DNA from: Antedon mediterranea
Lineage: Eukaryota > Echinodermata > Crinoidea > Comatulida > Antedonidae
NCBI RefSeq assembly: GCF_964355755.1
Contig: NC_092680.1
Coordinates: 20,685,001-20,749,000 of the forward strand
Direction: 5' to 3'
Length of the DNA stretch: 64,000 bases
A model generated the notes under the pieces. The model did not search any database and was not told the origin of the DNA. It was given only the letters and a program-made list of their open reading frames with translations. Position numbers and translations under genes: made by a program. Shown piece by piece: positions 1-13,830 of the stretch; within the stretch, counting starts at the first letter, position 1; the number at the start of each line of letters is the position of its first letter.

Positions 1-781
1 ACTCTAATTTGCTTGAGTTTTCTGAGAAAATAGAGCCTTTGAGATGCCTTCTTGGAAATCATGAGAGAGTTTGACTCCCAATTTAATTTGTTGTCAATTA
101 TAGTACCTAAGTTTGTATTGGGTTACTCTTTCAACCTCGGTTTCTTTAATAGTTATTACATTATGTTCAACTGCGGTTTTACGAAAATCTATTATCATCT
201 CTTTGGTTTTAGTAATATTAAGTATTAAGTTCATATCCTCACACCAATTTACAAATCTTCAAACTTCATTAACAAATTTATTTACATTATGCTTACTATC
301 GCAAAGAAAACCACTAATTACAGTATCGTACAGCGTACTTTACAATATTGCAATCTTTACTTAAAATATTAAAACTACTTGAATAAAAAGAGAACAAAAT
401 TGGAGAAATAACACATCCTTGAGGAGCTCCAACACTGATAGATTCTTTGTTGGATAGGATACCATTGCACTTAACCATCTGCGGTCTATTAATCAAAAAA
501 CTATATATAACTTTGGCGAGCTGAGGTGAGACATTAAAACTTAATAATCTATCAATTAAAACATGTGGTAAAATAGTATTAAAAGCACTGGAGAAATCGA
601 AAAATATAGACCGTACATAATTTCTTTTTAAATCAAGGTGATGATATGTATCATGGAGATAAGAATTAACAGCATCGTCAACCCCTCTGTTTTTCTTGTA
701 TGCAAATTGATTCTTATCTACATTACCAATATTTTCCTTAAGTCTAGAAACAATCAACCTTTCTAAGCATTTCATTAAATT
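1..781 (-). pseudogene. LINE reverse transcriptase remnant (Rex1/CR1-like)
   Basis: This is a fragment of a non-LTR retrotransposon reverse transcriptase, read right to left. It starts near 780 with LMKCLERLIVSRL, then shows the motif A region FFDFSSAFNTI and the motif B region GAPQGCVISPILF. The catalytic YADD box near 330 is broken by a one-base insertion and reads KYAVRY. Beyond it the frame continues with the thumb-like FVNWCEDMNLILNITKTKE and later RLYFLRKLKQ near the left edge, interrupted by stops. The motif set matches Rex1/CR1-clade elements. The 5' part is missing at the junction at 781 and the 3' end runs off the window. Confidence 0.85.
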
Positions 782-1880
782 TTTGCTGATGACACTACCA
801 TACTTTGTAGTCACACACAGATTTTGATTTTATTTTTAAAACTTTGAATAGGGAATTGAAGAACGTTAATGATTACTTCAATGCAAGCAAACTTTCCATA
901 AATATTAGCAAATGCCATTTATGCTTTTTGGTTTTCGACACCAAGACTTGAATAATGACTCACATAATGTTTACCTCGCTACCCATAAAATTCCTCTTGC
1001 TAAGCATACCAAATTTATTAGAGTAGAAATAGATGAAAAACCGTTAAACTTAAATACATATTAAAGACATCGAAACTAAAGATATCTAAAAATATTCGAA
1101 TTGTATATCATCTCTCCTTTTACTTATCCAAACAAATCCTTTGCATTATTTATTGTTCACTTATTTTACCTTTTATTTCTTAGTGCAATATTGTCTGGGC
1201 AAACAACTATATTTCAAACCTCAACAATTATGCTTATTCTTCAAAAAGAAACAATTCGCCTCATCTCTGATGCATCACGCCTAGATCACATTAGTGTGCT
1301 TTTCTCTGATCTTAAATCGTTAACCGAACATCAATATATCCTCCAACAGTGCACTCGTCTATTATGAACGTCAATTGTCTACTTCCAACTAAAATTACTT
1401 GCAGCTTCATAAAAACAACAACATTCATACTTATAACACTAGATCCTCTTGTAACCTCCACCCGCCACTTACCAAATTAACATTATGCAACATAATATCC
1501 GTTATATAAGTGGCACCAAATTATATACCGATCTCCATTAAAATGACACCTTCAACAAAATATTTTCTTTTAAATAAAAAAAAGAAGTAAACACATTTAT
1601 TTGGTTTTATGTGATTCCATAGTGTTAACATTATCTTGTCTTGTTGAGTGTTTTTCTTGTTTGTCCTGTTTGTTTATTCATGTTAAATTAAACATTAACA
1701 TGATTACAACTTGTTTGTTTTTTTTTTCTTAACTGGCCACCCGTCACAAGTTTTTTGGAGGGAGACCTTCAAATGTTGTTACTTCCTGGGTTTTGCCTCT
1801 TTATTATATATATATATTTATATTTGTATTTTTTTACCTTGAAAGAGAAAAGAAATAAATGTATTTTTGTATTTGATTTA
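782..1880 (+). pseudogene. Second LINE 3' remnant (RT C-terminus plus 3' UTR)
   Basis: This is the 3' half of a different LINE, on the opposite strand. It begins exactly at the catalytic box (ADDTTILCS, 785-811). After a frameshift comes LNRELKNVNDYFNASKLSIN, the usual region after YADD. Later pieces include LQKETIRLISDASRLDHISV near 1230-1300 and an NTRSSCNLHPPLTKLTLCN-type block near 1437-1490. It ends with a non-coding tail containing 'ctggccacccgtcacaagtt' and an A-rich 3' end near 1880. Several frameshifts and stops show that it is dead. The thumb sequence differs from the left-hand remnant, so these are two families. Confidence 0.8.
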
Positions 1881-1959
1881 ACGCCAATGGAGCACATTGA
1901 TATCAAATATAATTCAAATCACTAAACTTTGATATTTGTTCGTGTGTTTATTGTATATA

Positions 1960-2230
1960 CACTGCATGTGCTCCAGTGGACCCTATTTGGCGCCAGTAGA
2001 TCACAATGATATAAAATACAAATATATTACATACATTTTAAGATCTTTTCGTACACACTGCGATACAGTGGACCCGATTCGGCGCCAGTGTCATCTGTTC
2101 ATATGTAATAATATACACTGTGCTCCAGTGAACCCTATTTGGTGCCAGTATCATCTTTTCGTATGTAATACAATGTGCTCCAGTGAACCCAATGTGGTGC
2201 CAGTGGAACACAGTGAAATGGTCACATACA
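1960..2230. repeat. Degenerate minisatellite, about 4 units
   Basis: Four diverged copies of a roughly 55-85 bp unit share the core 'ccagtggaccctatttggcg' followed by 'ccagt', separated by AT-rich spacers containing 'tatgtaata'. The open frames across it on both strands are by-products of repetition. It abuts the large satellite. Confidence 0.65.
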
Positions 2231-2295
2231 AAACACATCGAGAACAAATACTTTTTGAATGTAAAAATGTTTCAAACTTGTTGGTATAATGTATA

Positions 2296-5200
2296 TAATA
2301 GACCAGCTTCCGATTGGTTCCACCACCCACCCGGAAAGGGCATTAATGACACGATGTGTGTATATATTATAGACCAGCTTTAGATCTAGCTGGTGCCACC
2401 AGGAAAGGACATTAATGACACGATGTGTGTATATATTATAGACCAGCTTTAGATCTAGCTGGTGCCACCAGGAAAGGACTTTACAGTAATGACACAATGT
2501 TTGTATATATTATAGACCAGCTTTAGATCTAGCTGGTACCACCAGGAAAGGACATTACAATAATGACACAATGTTTGTATATATTATAGACCAGCTTTAG
2601 ATCTAGCTGGTGCCACCAGGAAATGACATTACAGTAATGACACAATGTTTGTATATATTATAGACCAGCTTTAGATCCAGCTGGTGCCACCAGGAAAGGA
2701 CATTACAGTAATGACACAATGTGTGTATATATTATAGACCAGCTTTAGATCCAGCTGGTGCCACCAGGAAAGGACATTACAGTAATGACACAATGTTTGT
2801 ATATATTATAGACCAGCTTTAGATCCAGCTGGTGCCACCAGGAAGGACATTACAGTAATGACACAATGTGTGTATATATTATAGACCAGCTTTAGATCTA
2901 GCTGGTGCCACCAGGAAAGGACATTACAGTAATGACACAATGTTTGTATATATTATAGACCAGCTTTAGATCTAGCTGGTGCCACCAGGAAAGGACATTA
3001 ATGACACAATGTTTGTATATATTATAGACCAGCTTTAGATCTAGCTGGTGCCACCAGGAAAGGACATTACAGTAATGACACAATGTTTGTATATATTATA
3101 GACCAGCTTTAGATCCAGCTGGTGCCACCAGGAAAGGACATTACAGTAATGACACAATGTTTGTATATATTATAGACCAGCTTTAGATCCATCTGGTGCC
3201 ACCAGGAAAGGACATTACAGTAATGACACAATGTTTGTATATATTATAGGCCAGCTTTAGATCCAGCTGGTGCCACCTGGAAAGGACATTACAATAATGA
3301 CACAATGTGTGTATATATTATAGACCAGCTTTAGATCTAGCTGGTGCCACCAGGAAAGGACATTACAGTAATGACACAATGTGTGTATATATTATAGACC
3401 AGCTTTAGATCTAGCTGGTGCCACCAGGAAAGGACATTACAGTAATGACACAATGTTTGTATATATTATAGACCAGCTTTAGATCCAGCTGGTGCCACCA
3501 GGAAAGGACATTAATGACACAATGTCTGTATATATTATAGACCAGCTTTAGATCTAGCTGGTGCCACCAGGAAAGGACATTACAGTAATGACACAATGTT
3601 TGTATATATTATAGACCAGCTTTAGATCCAGCTGGTGCCACCAGGAAAGGACATTAATGACACGATGTTTGTATATATTATAGACCAGCTTTAGATCTAG
3701 CTGGTGCCACCAGGAAAGGACATTACAGTAATGACACAATGTTTGTATATATTATAGACCAGCTTTAGATCTAGCTGGTGCCACCAGGAAAGGACATTAA
3801 TGACACGATGTGTGTATATATTATAGACCAGCTTTAGATCTAGCTGGTGCCACCAGGAAAGGACTTTACAGTAATGACACAATGTTTGTATATATTATAG
3901 ACCAGCTTTAGATCCAGCTGGTGCCACCAGGAAAGGACATTACAATAATGACACAATGTTTGTATATATTATAGACCAGCTTTAGATCTAGCTGGTGCCA
4001 CCAGGAAAGGACATTACAGTAATGACACAATGTCTGTATATATTATAGGCCAGCTTTAGATCTAGCTGGTGCCACCAGGAAAGGACATTACAGTAATGAC
4101 ACAATGTGTGTATATATTATAGACCAGCTTTAGATCTAGCTGGTGCCACCAGGAAAGGACATTACATTAATGACACAATGTTTGTATATATTATAGACCA
4201 GCTTTAGATCTAGCTGGTGCCACCAGGAAAGGACATTAAAGTAATGACACAATGTGTGTATATATTATAGACCAGCTTTAGATCTAGCTGGTGCCACCAG
4301 GAAAGGACATTACAGTAATGACACAATGTTTGTATATATTATAGACCAGCTTTAGATCCAGCTGGTGCCACCAGGAAATGACATTACAGTAATGACACAA
4401 TGTTTGTATATATTATAGGCCAGCTTTAGATCTAGCTGGTGCCACCAGGAAAGGACATTACAGTAATGACACAATGTTTGTATATATTATAGGCCAGCTT
4501 TAGATCTAGCTGGTGCCACCAGGAAAGGACATTACAGTAATGAAACAATGTTTGTATATATTATAGACCAGCTTTAGATCTAGCTGGTGCCACCAGGAAA
4601 GGACATTACAATAATGACACAATGTTTGTATATATTATAGACCAGCTTTAGATCTAGCTGGTGCCACCAGGAAAGGACATTACAGTAATGAAACAATGTT
4701 TGTATATATTATAGACCAGCTTTAGATCTAGCTGGTGCCACCAGGAAAGGACATTACAATAATGACACAATGTTTGTATATATTATAGGCCAGCTTTAGA
4801 TCTAGCTGGTGCCACCAGGAAAGGACATTACAGTAATGACACAATGTTTGTATATATTATAGACCAGCTTTAGATCCAGCTGGTGCCACCAGGAAATGAC
4901 ATTACAGTAATGACACAATGTTTGTATATATTATAGGCCAGCTTTAGATCTAGCTGGTGCCACCAGGAAAGGACATTACAGTAATGAAACAATGTTTGTA
5001 TATATTATAGACCAGCTTTAGATCCAGCTGGTGCCACCAGGAAAGGACATTACAATAATGACACAATGTTTGTATATATTATAGACCAGCTTTAGATCTA
5101 GCTGGTGCCACCAGGAAAGGACATTACAGTAATGACACAATGTCTGTATATATTATAGGCCAGCTTTAGATCTAGCTGGTGCCACCAGGAAAGGACATTA

Positions 5201-8200
5201 CAGTAATGACACAATGTGTGTATATATTATAGACCAGCTTTAGATCTAGCTGGTGCCACCAGGAAAGGACATTACAGTAATGACACAATGTTTGTATATA
5301 TTATAGGCCAGCTTTAGATCTAGCTGGTGCCACCAGGAAAGGACATTACAGTAATGACACAATGTTTGTATATATTATAGGCCAGCTTTAGATCTAGCTG
5401 GTGCCACCAGGAAAGGACATTACAGTAATGACACAATGTTTGTATATATTATAGGCCAGCTTTAGATCTAGCTGGTGCCACCAGGAAAGGACATTACAGT
5501 AATGAAACAATGTTTGTATATATTATAGACCAGCTTTAGATCTAGCTGGTGCCACCAGGAAAGGACATTACAGTAATGACACAATGTTTGTATATATTAT
5601 AGACCAGCTTTAGATCCAGCTGGTGCCACCAGGAAAGGACATTACAGTAATGACACAATGTTTGTATATATTATAGACCAGCTTTAGATCTAGCTGGTGC
5701 CACCAGGAAAGGACATTACAGTAATGACACAATGTTTGTATATATTATAGACCAGCTTTAGATCTAGCTGGTGCCACCAGGAAAGGACATTACAGTAATG
5801 ACACAATGTTTGTATATATTATAGACCAGCATTAGATCCAGCTGGTGCCACCAGGAAAGGACATTACAGTAATGACACAATGTGTGTATATATTATAGAC
5901 CAGCTTTAGATCTAGCTGGTGCCACCAGGAAAGGACATTACAGTAATGACACAATGTGTGTATATATTATAGACCAGCTTTAGATCTAGCTGGTGCCACC
6001 AGGAAAGGACATTACAGTAATGACACAATGTTTGTATATATTATAGACCAGCTTTAGATCTAGCTGGTGCCACCAGGAAAGGACATTACAGTAATGACAC
6101 AATGTTTGTATATATTATAGACCAGCTTTAGATCTAGCTGGTGCCACCAGGAAAGGACATTACAGTAATGACACAATGTTTGTATATATTATAGACCAGC
6201 TTTAGATCCAGCTGGTGCCACCAGGAAAGGACATTAATGACACAATGTTTGTATATATTATAGACCAGCTTTAGATCCAGCTGGTGCCACCAGGAAAGGA
6301 CATTACAGTAATGACACAATGTGTGTATATATTATAGACCAGCTTTAGATCTAGCTGGTGCCACCAGGAAAGGACATTACAGTAATGACACAATGTGTGT
6401 ATATATTATAGACCAGCTTTAGATCTAGCTGGTGCCACCAGGAAAGGACATTACAGTAATGACACAATGTTTGTATATATTATAGACCAGCTTTAGATCT
6501 AGCTGGTGCCACCAGGAAAGGACATTACAGTAATGACACAATGTTTGTATATATTATAGACCAGCTTTAGATCTAGCTGGTGCCACCAGGAAAGGACATT
6601 ACAGTAATGACACAATGTTTGTATATATTATAGACCAGCATTAGATCTAGCTGGTGCCACCAGGAAATGACATTACAATAATGACACAATGTTTGTATAT
6701 ACTATAGACCAGCTTTAGATCTAGTTGGTGCCACCAGGAAAGGACATTACAGTAATGACACAATGTTTGTATATATTATAGACCAGCATTAGATCTAGCT
6801 GGTGCCACCAGGAAAGGACATTACAATAATGACACAATGTTTGTATATACTATAGACCAGCTTTAGATCTAGCTGGTGCCACCAGGAAAGGACATTAATG
6901 ACACAATGTGTGTATATATTATAGACCAGCATTAGATCTAGGACATTACAGTAATGACACAATGTGTGTATATACTATAGACCAGCTTTAGATCCATCTG
7001 GTGCCACCAGGAAAGGACATTACAATAATGACACAATGTTTGTATATACTATAGACCAGCTTTAGATCTAGCTGGTGCCACCAGGAAAGGACATTAATGA
7101 CACAATGTTTGTATATATTATAGACCAGCATTAGATCTAGGACATTACAGTAATGACACAATGTGTGTATATATTATAGACCAGCTTTAGATCTAGCTGG
7201 TGCCACCTGGAAAGGACATTACATTAATGACACAATGTTTGTATATATTATAGACCAGCATTAGATCTAGGACATTACAGTAATGACACAATGTGTGTAT
7301 ATATTATAGACCAGCTTTAGATCTAGCTGGTGCCACCAGGAAAGGACATTAATGACACAATGTTTGTATATATTATAGACCAGCATTAGATCTAGGACAT
7401 TACAGTAATGACACAATGTCTGTATATATTATAGACCAGCTTTAGATCTAGCTGGTGCCACCAGGAAAGGACATTACAGTAATGACACAATGTGTGTATA
7501 TATTATAGACCAGCTTTAGATCCAGCTGGTGCCACCAGGAAAGGACATTACAATAATGACACAATGTTTGTATATATTATAGACCAGCTTTAGATCTAGC
7601 TGGTGCCACCAGGAAAGGACATTACAGTAATGACACAATGTGTGTATATATTATAGACCAGCTTTAGATCCAGCTGGTGCCACCAGGAAAGGACATTACA
7701 ATAATGACACAATGTTTGTATATATTATAGACCAGCTTTAGATCTAGCTGGTGCCACCAGGAAAGGACATTACAGTAATGACACAATGTGTGTATATATT
7801 ATAGACCAGCTTTAGATCCAGCTGGTGCCACCAGGAAAGGACATTACATTAATGACACAATGTTTGTATATATTATAGACCAGCTTTAGATCTAGCTGGT
7901 GCCACCAGGAAAGGACATTACAGTAATGACACAATGTTTGTATATAATATAGACCAGCTTTAGATCCATCTGGTGCCACCAGGAAAGGACATTACAATAA
8001 TGACACAATGTGTGTATATATTATAGACCAGCTTTAGATCTAGCTGGTGCCACCAGGAAAGGACATTACAGTAATGACACAATGTTTGTATATATTATAG
8101 ACCAGCTTTAGATCTAGCTGGTGCCACCAGGAAAGGACATTACAGTAATGACACAATGTTTGTATATATTATAGGCCAGCTTTAGATCCAGCTGGTGCCA

Positions 8201-11200
8201 CCAGGAAAGGACATTAAAGTAATGACACAATGTTTGTATATATTATAGACCAGCTTTAGATCTAGCTGGTGCCACCAGGAAAGGACATTACATTAATGAC
8301 ACAATGTTTGTATATATTATAGACCAGCTTTAGATCCAGCTGGTGCCACCAGGAAAGGACATTACATTAATGACACAATGTTTGTATATATTATAGGCCA
8401 GCTTTAGATCTAGCTGGTGCCACCAGGAAAGGACATTACAGTAATGACACAATGTGTGTATATATTATAGACCAGCTTTAGATCTAGCTGGTGCCACCAG
8501 GAAAGGACATTACAGTAATGACACAATGTTTGTATATATTATAGGCCAGCTTTAGATCTAGCTGGTGCCACCAGGAAAGGACATTACAGTAATGAAACAA
8601 TGTTTGTATATATTATAGACCAGCTTTAGATCTAGCTGGTGCCACCAGGAAAGGACATTACAGTAATGACACAATGTTTGTATATATTATAGACCAGCTT
8701 TAGATCCAGCTGGTGCCACCAGGAAAGGACATTACAGTAATGACACAATGTTTGTATATATTATAGACCAGCTTTAGATCTAGCTGGTGCCACCAGGAAA
8801 GGACATTACAGTAATGACACAATGTTTGTATATATTATAGACCAGCTTTAGATCCAGCTGGTGCCACCAGGAAAGGACATTAATGACACGATGTTTGTAT
8901 ATATTATAGGCCAGCTTTAGATCTAGCTGGTGCCACCAGGAAAGGACATTACAGTAATGACACAATGTTTGTATATATTATAGACCAACTTTAGATCTAG
9001 CTGGTGCCACCAGGAAAGGACATTACAATAATGACACAATGTTTGTATATATTATAGACCAGCTTTAGATCTAGCTGGTGCCACCAGGAAAGGACATTAC
9101 ATTAATGACACAATGTTTTTATATATTATAGACCAGCTTTAGATCTAGCTGGTGCCACCAGGAAAGGACATTAAAGTAATGACACAATGTTTGTGTATAT
9201 TATAGACCAGCTTTAGATCTAGCTGGTGCCACCAGGAAAGGACATTACATTAATGACACAATGTTTTTATATATTATAGACCAGCTTTAGATCTAGCTGG
9301 TGCCACCAGGAAAGGACATTAAAGTAATGACACAATGTTTGTATATATTATAGACCAGCTTTAGATCTAGCTGGTGCCACCAGGAAAGGACATTACAGTA
9401 ATGACACAATGTGTGTATATATTATAGACCAGCTTTAGATCTAGCTGGTGCCACCAGGAAATGACATTACAGTAATGACACAATGTTTGTATATATTATA
9501 GACCAGCTTTAGATCTAGCTGGTGCCACCAGGAAAGGACATTACAATAATGACACAATGTTTGTATATATTATAGACCAGCTTTAGATCTAGCTGGTGCC
9601 ACCAGGAAAGGACATTACAATAATGACACAATGTTTGTATATATTATAGACCAGCTTTAGATCTAGCTGGTGCCACCAGGAAAGGACATTAAAGTAATGA
9701 CACAATGTTTGTGTATATTATAGACCAGCTTTAGATCCAGCTGGTGCCACCAGGAAAGGACATTACAGTAATGACACAATGTTTGTATATAATATAGACC
9801 AGCTTTAGATCCAGCTGGTGCCACCAGGAAAGGACATTACAGTAATGACCCAATGTTTGTATATATTATAGACCAGCATTAGATCTAGCTGGTGCCACCA
9901 GGAAAGGACATTACAATAATGACACAATGTTTGTATATATTATAGACCAGCTTTAGATCTAGCTGGTGCCACCAGGAAAGGACATTACAGTAATGACACA
10001 ATGTTTGTATATATTATAGACCAGCTTTAGATCTAGCTGGTGCCACCAGGAAAGGACATTACATTAATGACACAATGTTTGTATATACTATAGACCAGCT
10101 TTAGATCCAGCTGGTGCCACCAGGAAAGGACATTACAGTAATGACACAATGTGTGTATATATTATAGACCAGCTTTAGATCTAGCTGGTGCCACCAGGAA
10201 AGGACATTACAGTAATGACACAATGTGTGTATATATTATAGACCAGCTTTAGATCCAGCTGGTGCCACCAGGAAAGGACATTACAATAATGACACAATGT
10301 TTGTATATATAATAGACCAGCTTTAGATCCAGCTGGTGCCACCAGGAAAGGACATTACAGTAATGACACAATGTTTGTATATATTATAGACCAGCTTTAG
10401 ATCTAGCTGGTGCCACCAGGAAAGGACATTACAATAATGACACAATGTTTGTATATATTATAGACCAGCTTTAGATCCAGCTGGTGCCACCAGGAAAGGA
10501 CATTACAGTAATGACACAATGTTTGTATATATTATAGGCCAGCTTTAGATCTAGCTGGTGCCACCAGGAAAGGACATTACAGTAATGACACAATGTGTGT
10601 ATATATTATAGACCAGCTTTAGATCTAGCTGGTGCCACCAGGAAAGGACATTACATTAATGACACAATGTTTGTATATATTATAGACCAGCTTTAGATCC
10701 ATCTGGTGCCACCAGGAAAGGACATTACAGTAATGACACAATGTTTGTATATATTATAGACCAGCTTTAGATCCAGCTGGTGCCACCAGGAAAGGACATT
10801 ACAGTAATGACACAATGTTTGTATATATTATAGACCAGCATTAGATCTAGCTGGTGCCACCAGGAAAGGACATTACAGTAATGACACAATGTTTGTATAT
10901 ATTATAGACCAGCTTTAGATCCAGCTGGTGCCACCCGGAAAGGACATTACAGTAATGACCCAATGTGTGTATATATTATAGACCAGCATTAGATCTAGCT
11001 GGTGCCACCCGGAAAGGACATTACAGTAATGACACAATGTTTGTATATATTATAGACCAGCTTTAGATCTAGTTGGTGCCACCAGGAAAGGACATTACAG
11101 TAATGACACAATGTGTGTATATATTATAGACCAGCATTAGATCTAGCTGGTGCCACCAGGAAAGGACATTACAGTAATGACACAATGTGTGTATATATTA

Positions 11201-12431
11201 TAGACCAGCTTTAGATCCAGCTGGTGCCACCAGGAAAGGACATTACAATAATGACACAATGTTTGTATATATTATAGACCAGCTTTAGATCCAGCTGGTG
11301 CCACCAGGAAAGGACATTAAAGTAATGACACAATGTTTGTATATATTATAGACCAGCTTTAGATCCAGCTGGTGCCACCAGGAAAGGACATTACATTAAT
11401 GACACAATGTCTGTATATATTATAGACCAGCTTTAGATCTAGCTGGTGCCACCAGGAAAGGACATTACAGTAATGACACAATGTTTGTATATATTATAGA
11501 CCAGCTTTAGATCTAGCTGGTGCCACCAGGAAAGGACATTACAATAATGACACAATGTGTGTATATATTATAGACCAGCTTTAGATCTAGCTGGTGCCAC
11601 CAGGAAAGGACATTACAGTAATGACACAATGTTTGTATATATTATAGACCAGCTTTAGATCTAGCTGGTGCCACCAGGAAAGGACATTACAGTAATGACA
11701 CAATGTTTGTATATATTATAGACCAGCTTTAGATCCAGCTGGTGCCACCAGGAAAGGACATTACAGTAATGACACAATGTTTGTATATATTATAGGCCAG
11801 CTTTAGATCTAGCTGGTGCCACCAGGAAAGGACATTACAGTAATGACACAATGTGTGTATATATTATAGACCAGCTTTAGATCTAGCTGGTGCCACCAGG
11901 AAAGGACATTACATTAATGACACAATGTTTGTATATATTATAGACCAGCTTTAGATCCATCTGGTGCCACCAGGAAAGGACATTACAGTAATGACACAAT
12001 GTTTGTATATATTATAGACCAGCTTTAGATCCAGCTGGTGCCACCAGGAAAGGACATTACAGTAATGACACAATGTTTGTATATATTATAGACCAGCTTT
12101 AGATCTAGCTGGTGCCACCCGGAAAGGACATTACAGTAATGACACAATGTGTGTATATATTATAGACCAGCTTTAGATCTAGCTGGTGCCACCAGGAAAG
12201 GACATTACAGTAATGACACAATGTTTGTATATATTATAGACCAGCTTTAGATCCAGCTGGTGCCACCAGGAAAGGACATTACAGTAATGACACAATGTGT
12301 GTATATATTATAGACCAGCTTTAGATCCAGCTAGTGCCACCAGGAAGGACATTACAATAATGACACAATGTTTGTATATATTATAGACCAGCTTTAGATC
12401 TAGGACATTACAGTAATGACACAATGTTTTC
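2296..12431. repeat. Large satellite array, 74-bp monomer, about 137 units
   Basis: About 10.1 kb of head-to-tail repeats. The full monomer is 74 bp: ATGACACAATG, then TTTGTATATATTATAGACC, then AGCTTTAGATCTAGCTGG, then TGCCACCAGGAAAGGACATT, then ACAGTA. A 69-bp form lacks CAGTA, so some neighbours recur every 143 bp. A shorter form lacks the CTGGTGCCACCAGG part (about 6930-7400 and at the right edge). Recurrent point variants are GGCC for GACC, CAGCATTAG for CAGCTTTAG, GATCCAG for GATCTAG, and TGAAACAATG. The edge units are the most diverged. The 61-codon minus-strand frames inside (for example 3411-3596) are artefacts, because neither 74 nor 143 is divisible by three. Confidence 0.98.
10537..12090. 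repeat. Higher-order repeat inside the satellite (17-mer, 1258 bp)
   Basis: Marker variants recur at an offset of exactly 1258 bp (17 x 74). The GGCC variant is at 10537 and 11795, and the GATCCATCTGG variant is at about 10701 and 11959, with matching units between. This indicates a block duplication of about 17 monomers. Confidence 0.7.
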
Positions 12432-13159
12432 TTGAGTCCTATATATTATTATGTGTCAACAGGAAAGTTCAGTAAACGTTTCAGGTACCCGAAACGAAAA
12501 AAGAGCGTAAAAAGTAAGTATCCAGAAATTAAAAGAAAGAAAAATAAATAAATCAAAATCAATGTTTGGTACTCTAATGGGTTGTGTAGAATTACCATCA
12601 GCATCTTGGAAATACTACTCAAGTTAAGGATCAGGATGGATTTGAGGAAATTATTTTCTAGTCAGGTTTGTAGAAATTATTTTCTAGTTAGGGCTGTGAT
12701 TTTTTTTAGTCAGGGTTGCGTAAATTATGTTTACTCACTGGCTCCTACTGTAATCATCGTTGGAAGATACATGAGCATGTCACGGAGGCATTCGAGAGAC
12801 TGCTGTCTCGGATTGATATTACTGACTGCAACTGCAGAATGACAAACAAACATATGCATGTCTATGACAATAAACTATGGTTACATTCAGTTTATACTCA
12901 TCGTATGATATTGTTAAATTGTGTTGTACCTGGTTAAGAGAGTAAACAAGGCAAAACCCTTTTAAATTCAATAACACTCTATGGCACTATCTATGGTGAT
13001 GATAAAACAATACATCTGCATTTTTTACAGTTCAGTGCATAATTCTTAAATTCCATATTTGGTGATTTTTCTTAGCTCTATCTGAACCTATTAGGAATAT
13101 ACGATACGATAATAATACACCTGAATATATCAATTACAATTTTATTTACAATAATTATA
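12432..13159. other. Unassigned sequence right of the satellite
   Basis: I see no gene here. Open frames around 12582-12937 on the plus strand have no recognisable motif, no credible splice context and a simple-sequence base composition. The stretch from about 13020 to 13110 weakly resembles intron sequence found again near 18150 and 21390 in the large gene, so this may be where its decayed duplicate begins. Confidence 0.4.
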
Positions 13160-13830
13160 AGTCTGACATTTCACTAGATGTTTTTTTTTTGTCTGAGATC
13201 TTTCAGATGATTCTGTACAAAGACAAAACAAGAAATGAACATTTAATAATTTTAACAAATAGTATATTATGGCACAAACAATGGAAATAAATTAATAAAA
13301 TTAGGCCTAGCATAATTATTGAGTAAATACCCAGAAACAAAAAGTTCTACTGCCAGGCAATATATTAGACTGAAATGAAGATATAGCATGTAGGCGTCGT
13401 GCCATCAGAGAAGCAGATTACGGTAGCTTAGAGTGCCGATTGTAGTGTTTAGAATAGTGATGATGAAACAATTGAGATTTAATCAAGATGAGTTAATGGT
13501 GAAACAAACATGAACTAAGTACCTGTTGCAAAGAGTGCTTGATATGAGCAGTATTCATAGCCTTCTTTCTTACACATGGAACAGAATCCTTTTGCAAAAA
13601 CTTGTCAAGATCGATTAGGTTAATGATAAAGATCATTAAACAAACTAATTAAATCTGATTTTATTCTCTAAAACACAATTGAACATATGTGCATAGGCAG
13701 AATATTGAAGATGTTACCTATACATAACAAATATGATTTCTCTTTAAATTGAAATTTTATAGAAATTCTGAAAAAATTTAGGACAAAAAGTAATTGATTT
13801 CATACCATTAATGCTCAGGCCTCTAACTTG
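13160..13830 (-). pseudogene. Decayed duplicate of Roco-gene exons
   Basis: Three pieces match the neighbouring large gene. 13160-13450 matches 16710-16970 (start of the second DED exon and its upstream intron). 13505-13640 matches 22500-22620 (end of the Cys/His exon); it still reads VRKKAMNTAHIKHS, against GRKKAMKTAHIKHF in the gene. 13650-13830 matches 22918-23095 (intron and the edge of the last COR exon). Order and spacing are rearranged and the exons are incomplete, so this is a relic of a partial tandem duplication. Confidence 0.75.

Noticed and set aside
1-1880. Twin-priming inversion of a single LINE
   Set aside because: The geometry fits, but the text after YADD differs between the two parts (FVNWCEDMNL versus LNRELKNVND), so they belong to different LINE families.
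2222-8965. Repeated 61-aa minus-strand frames (MCHYC...LSWWHQ...)
   Set aside because: They arise only where 74- and 69-bp satellite units alternate; unit lengths are not multiples of three and no start or splice context exists.
2296-12431. CRISPR-like array
   Set aside because: There are no unique spacers; the whole 74-bp unit repeats, and the context is eukaryotic.
12582-12937. Overlapping plus-strand frames right of the satellite
   Set aside because: No motif, no splice signals that extend them, and composition like surrounding non-coding DNA.
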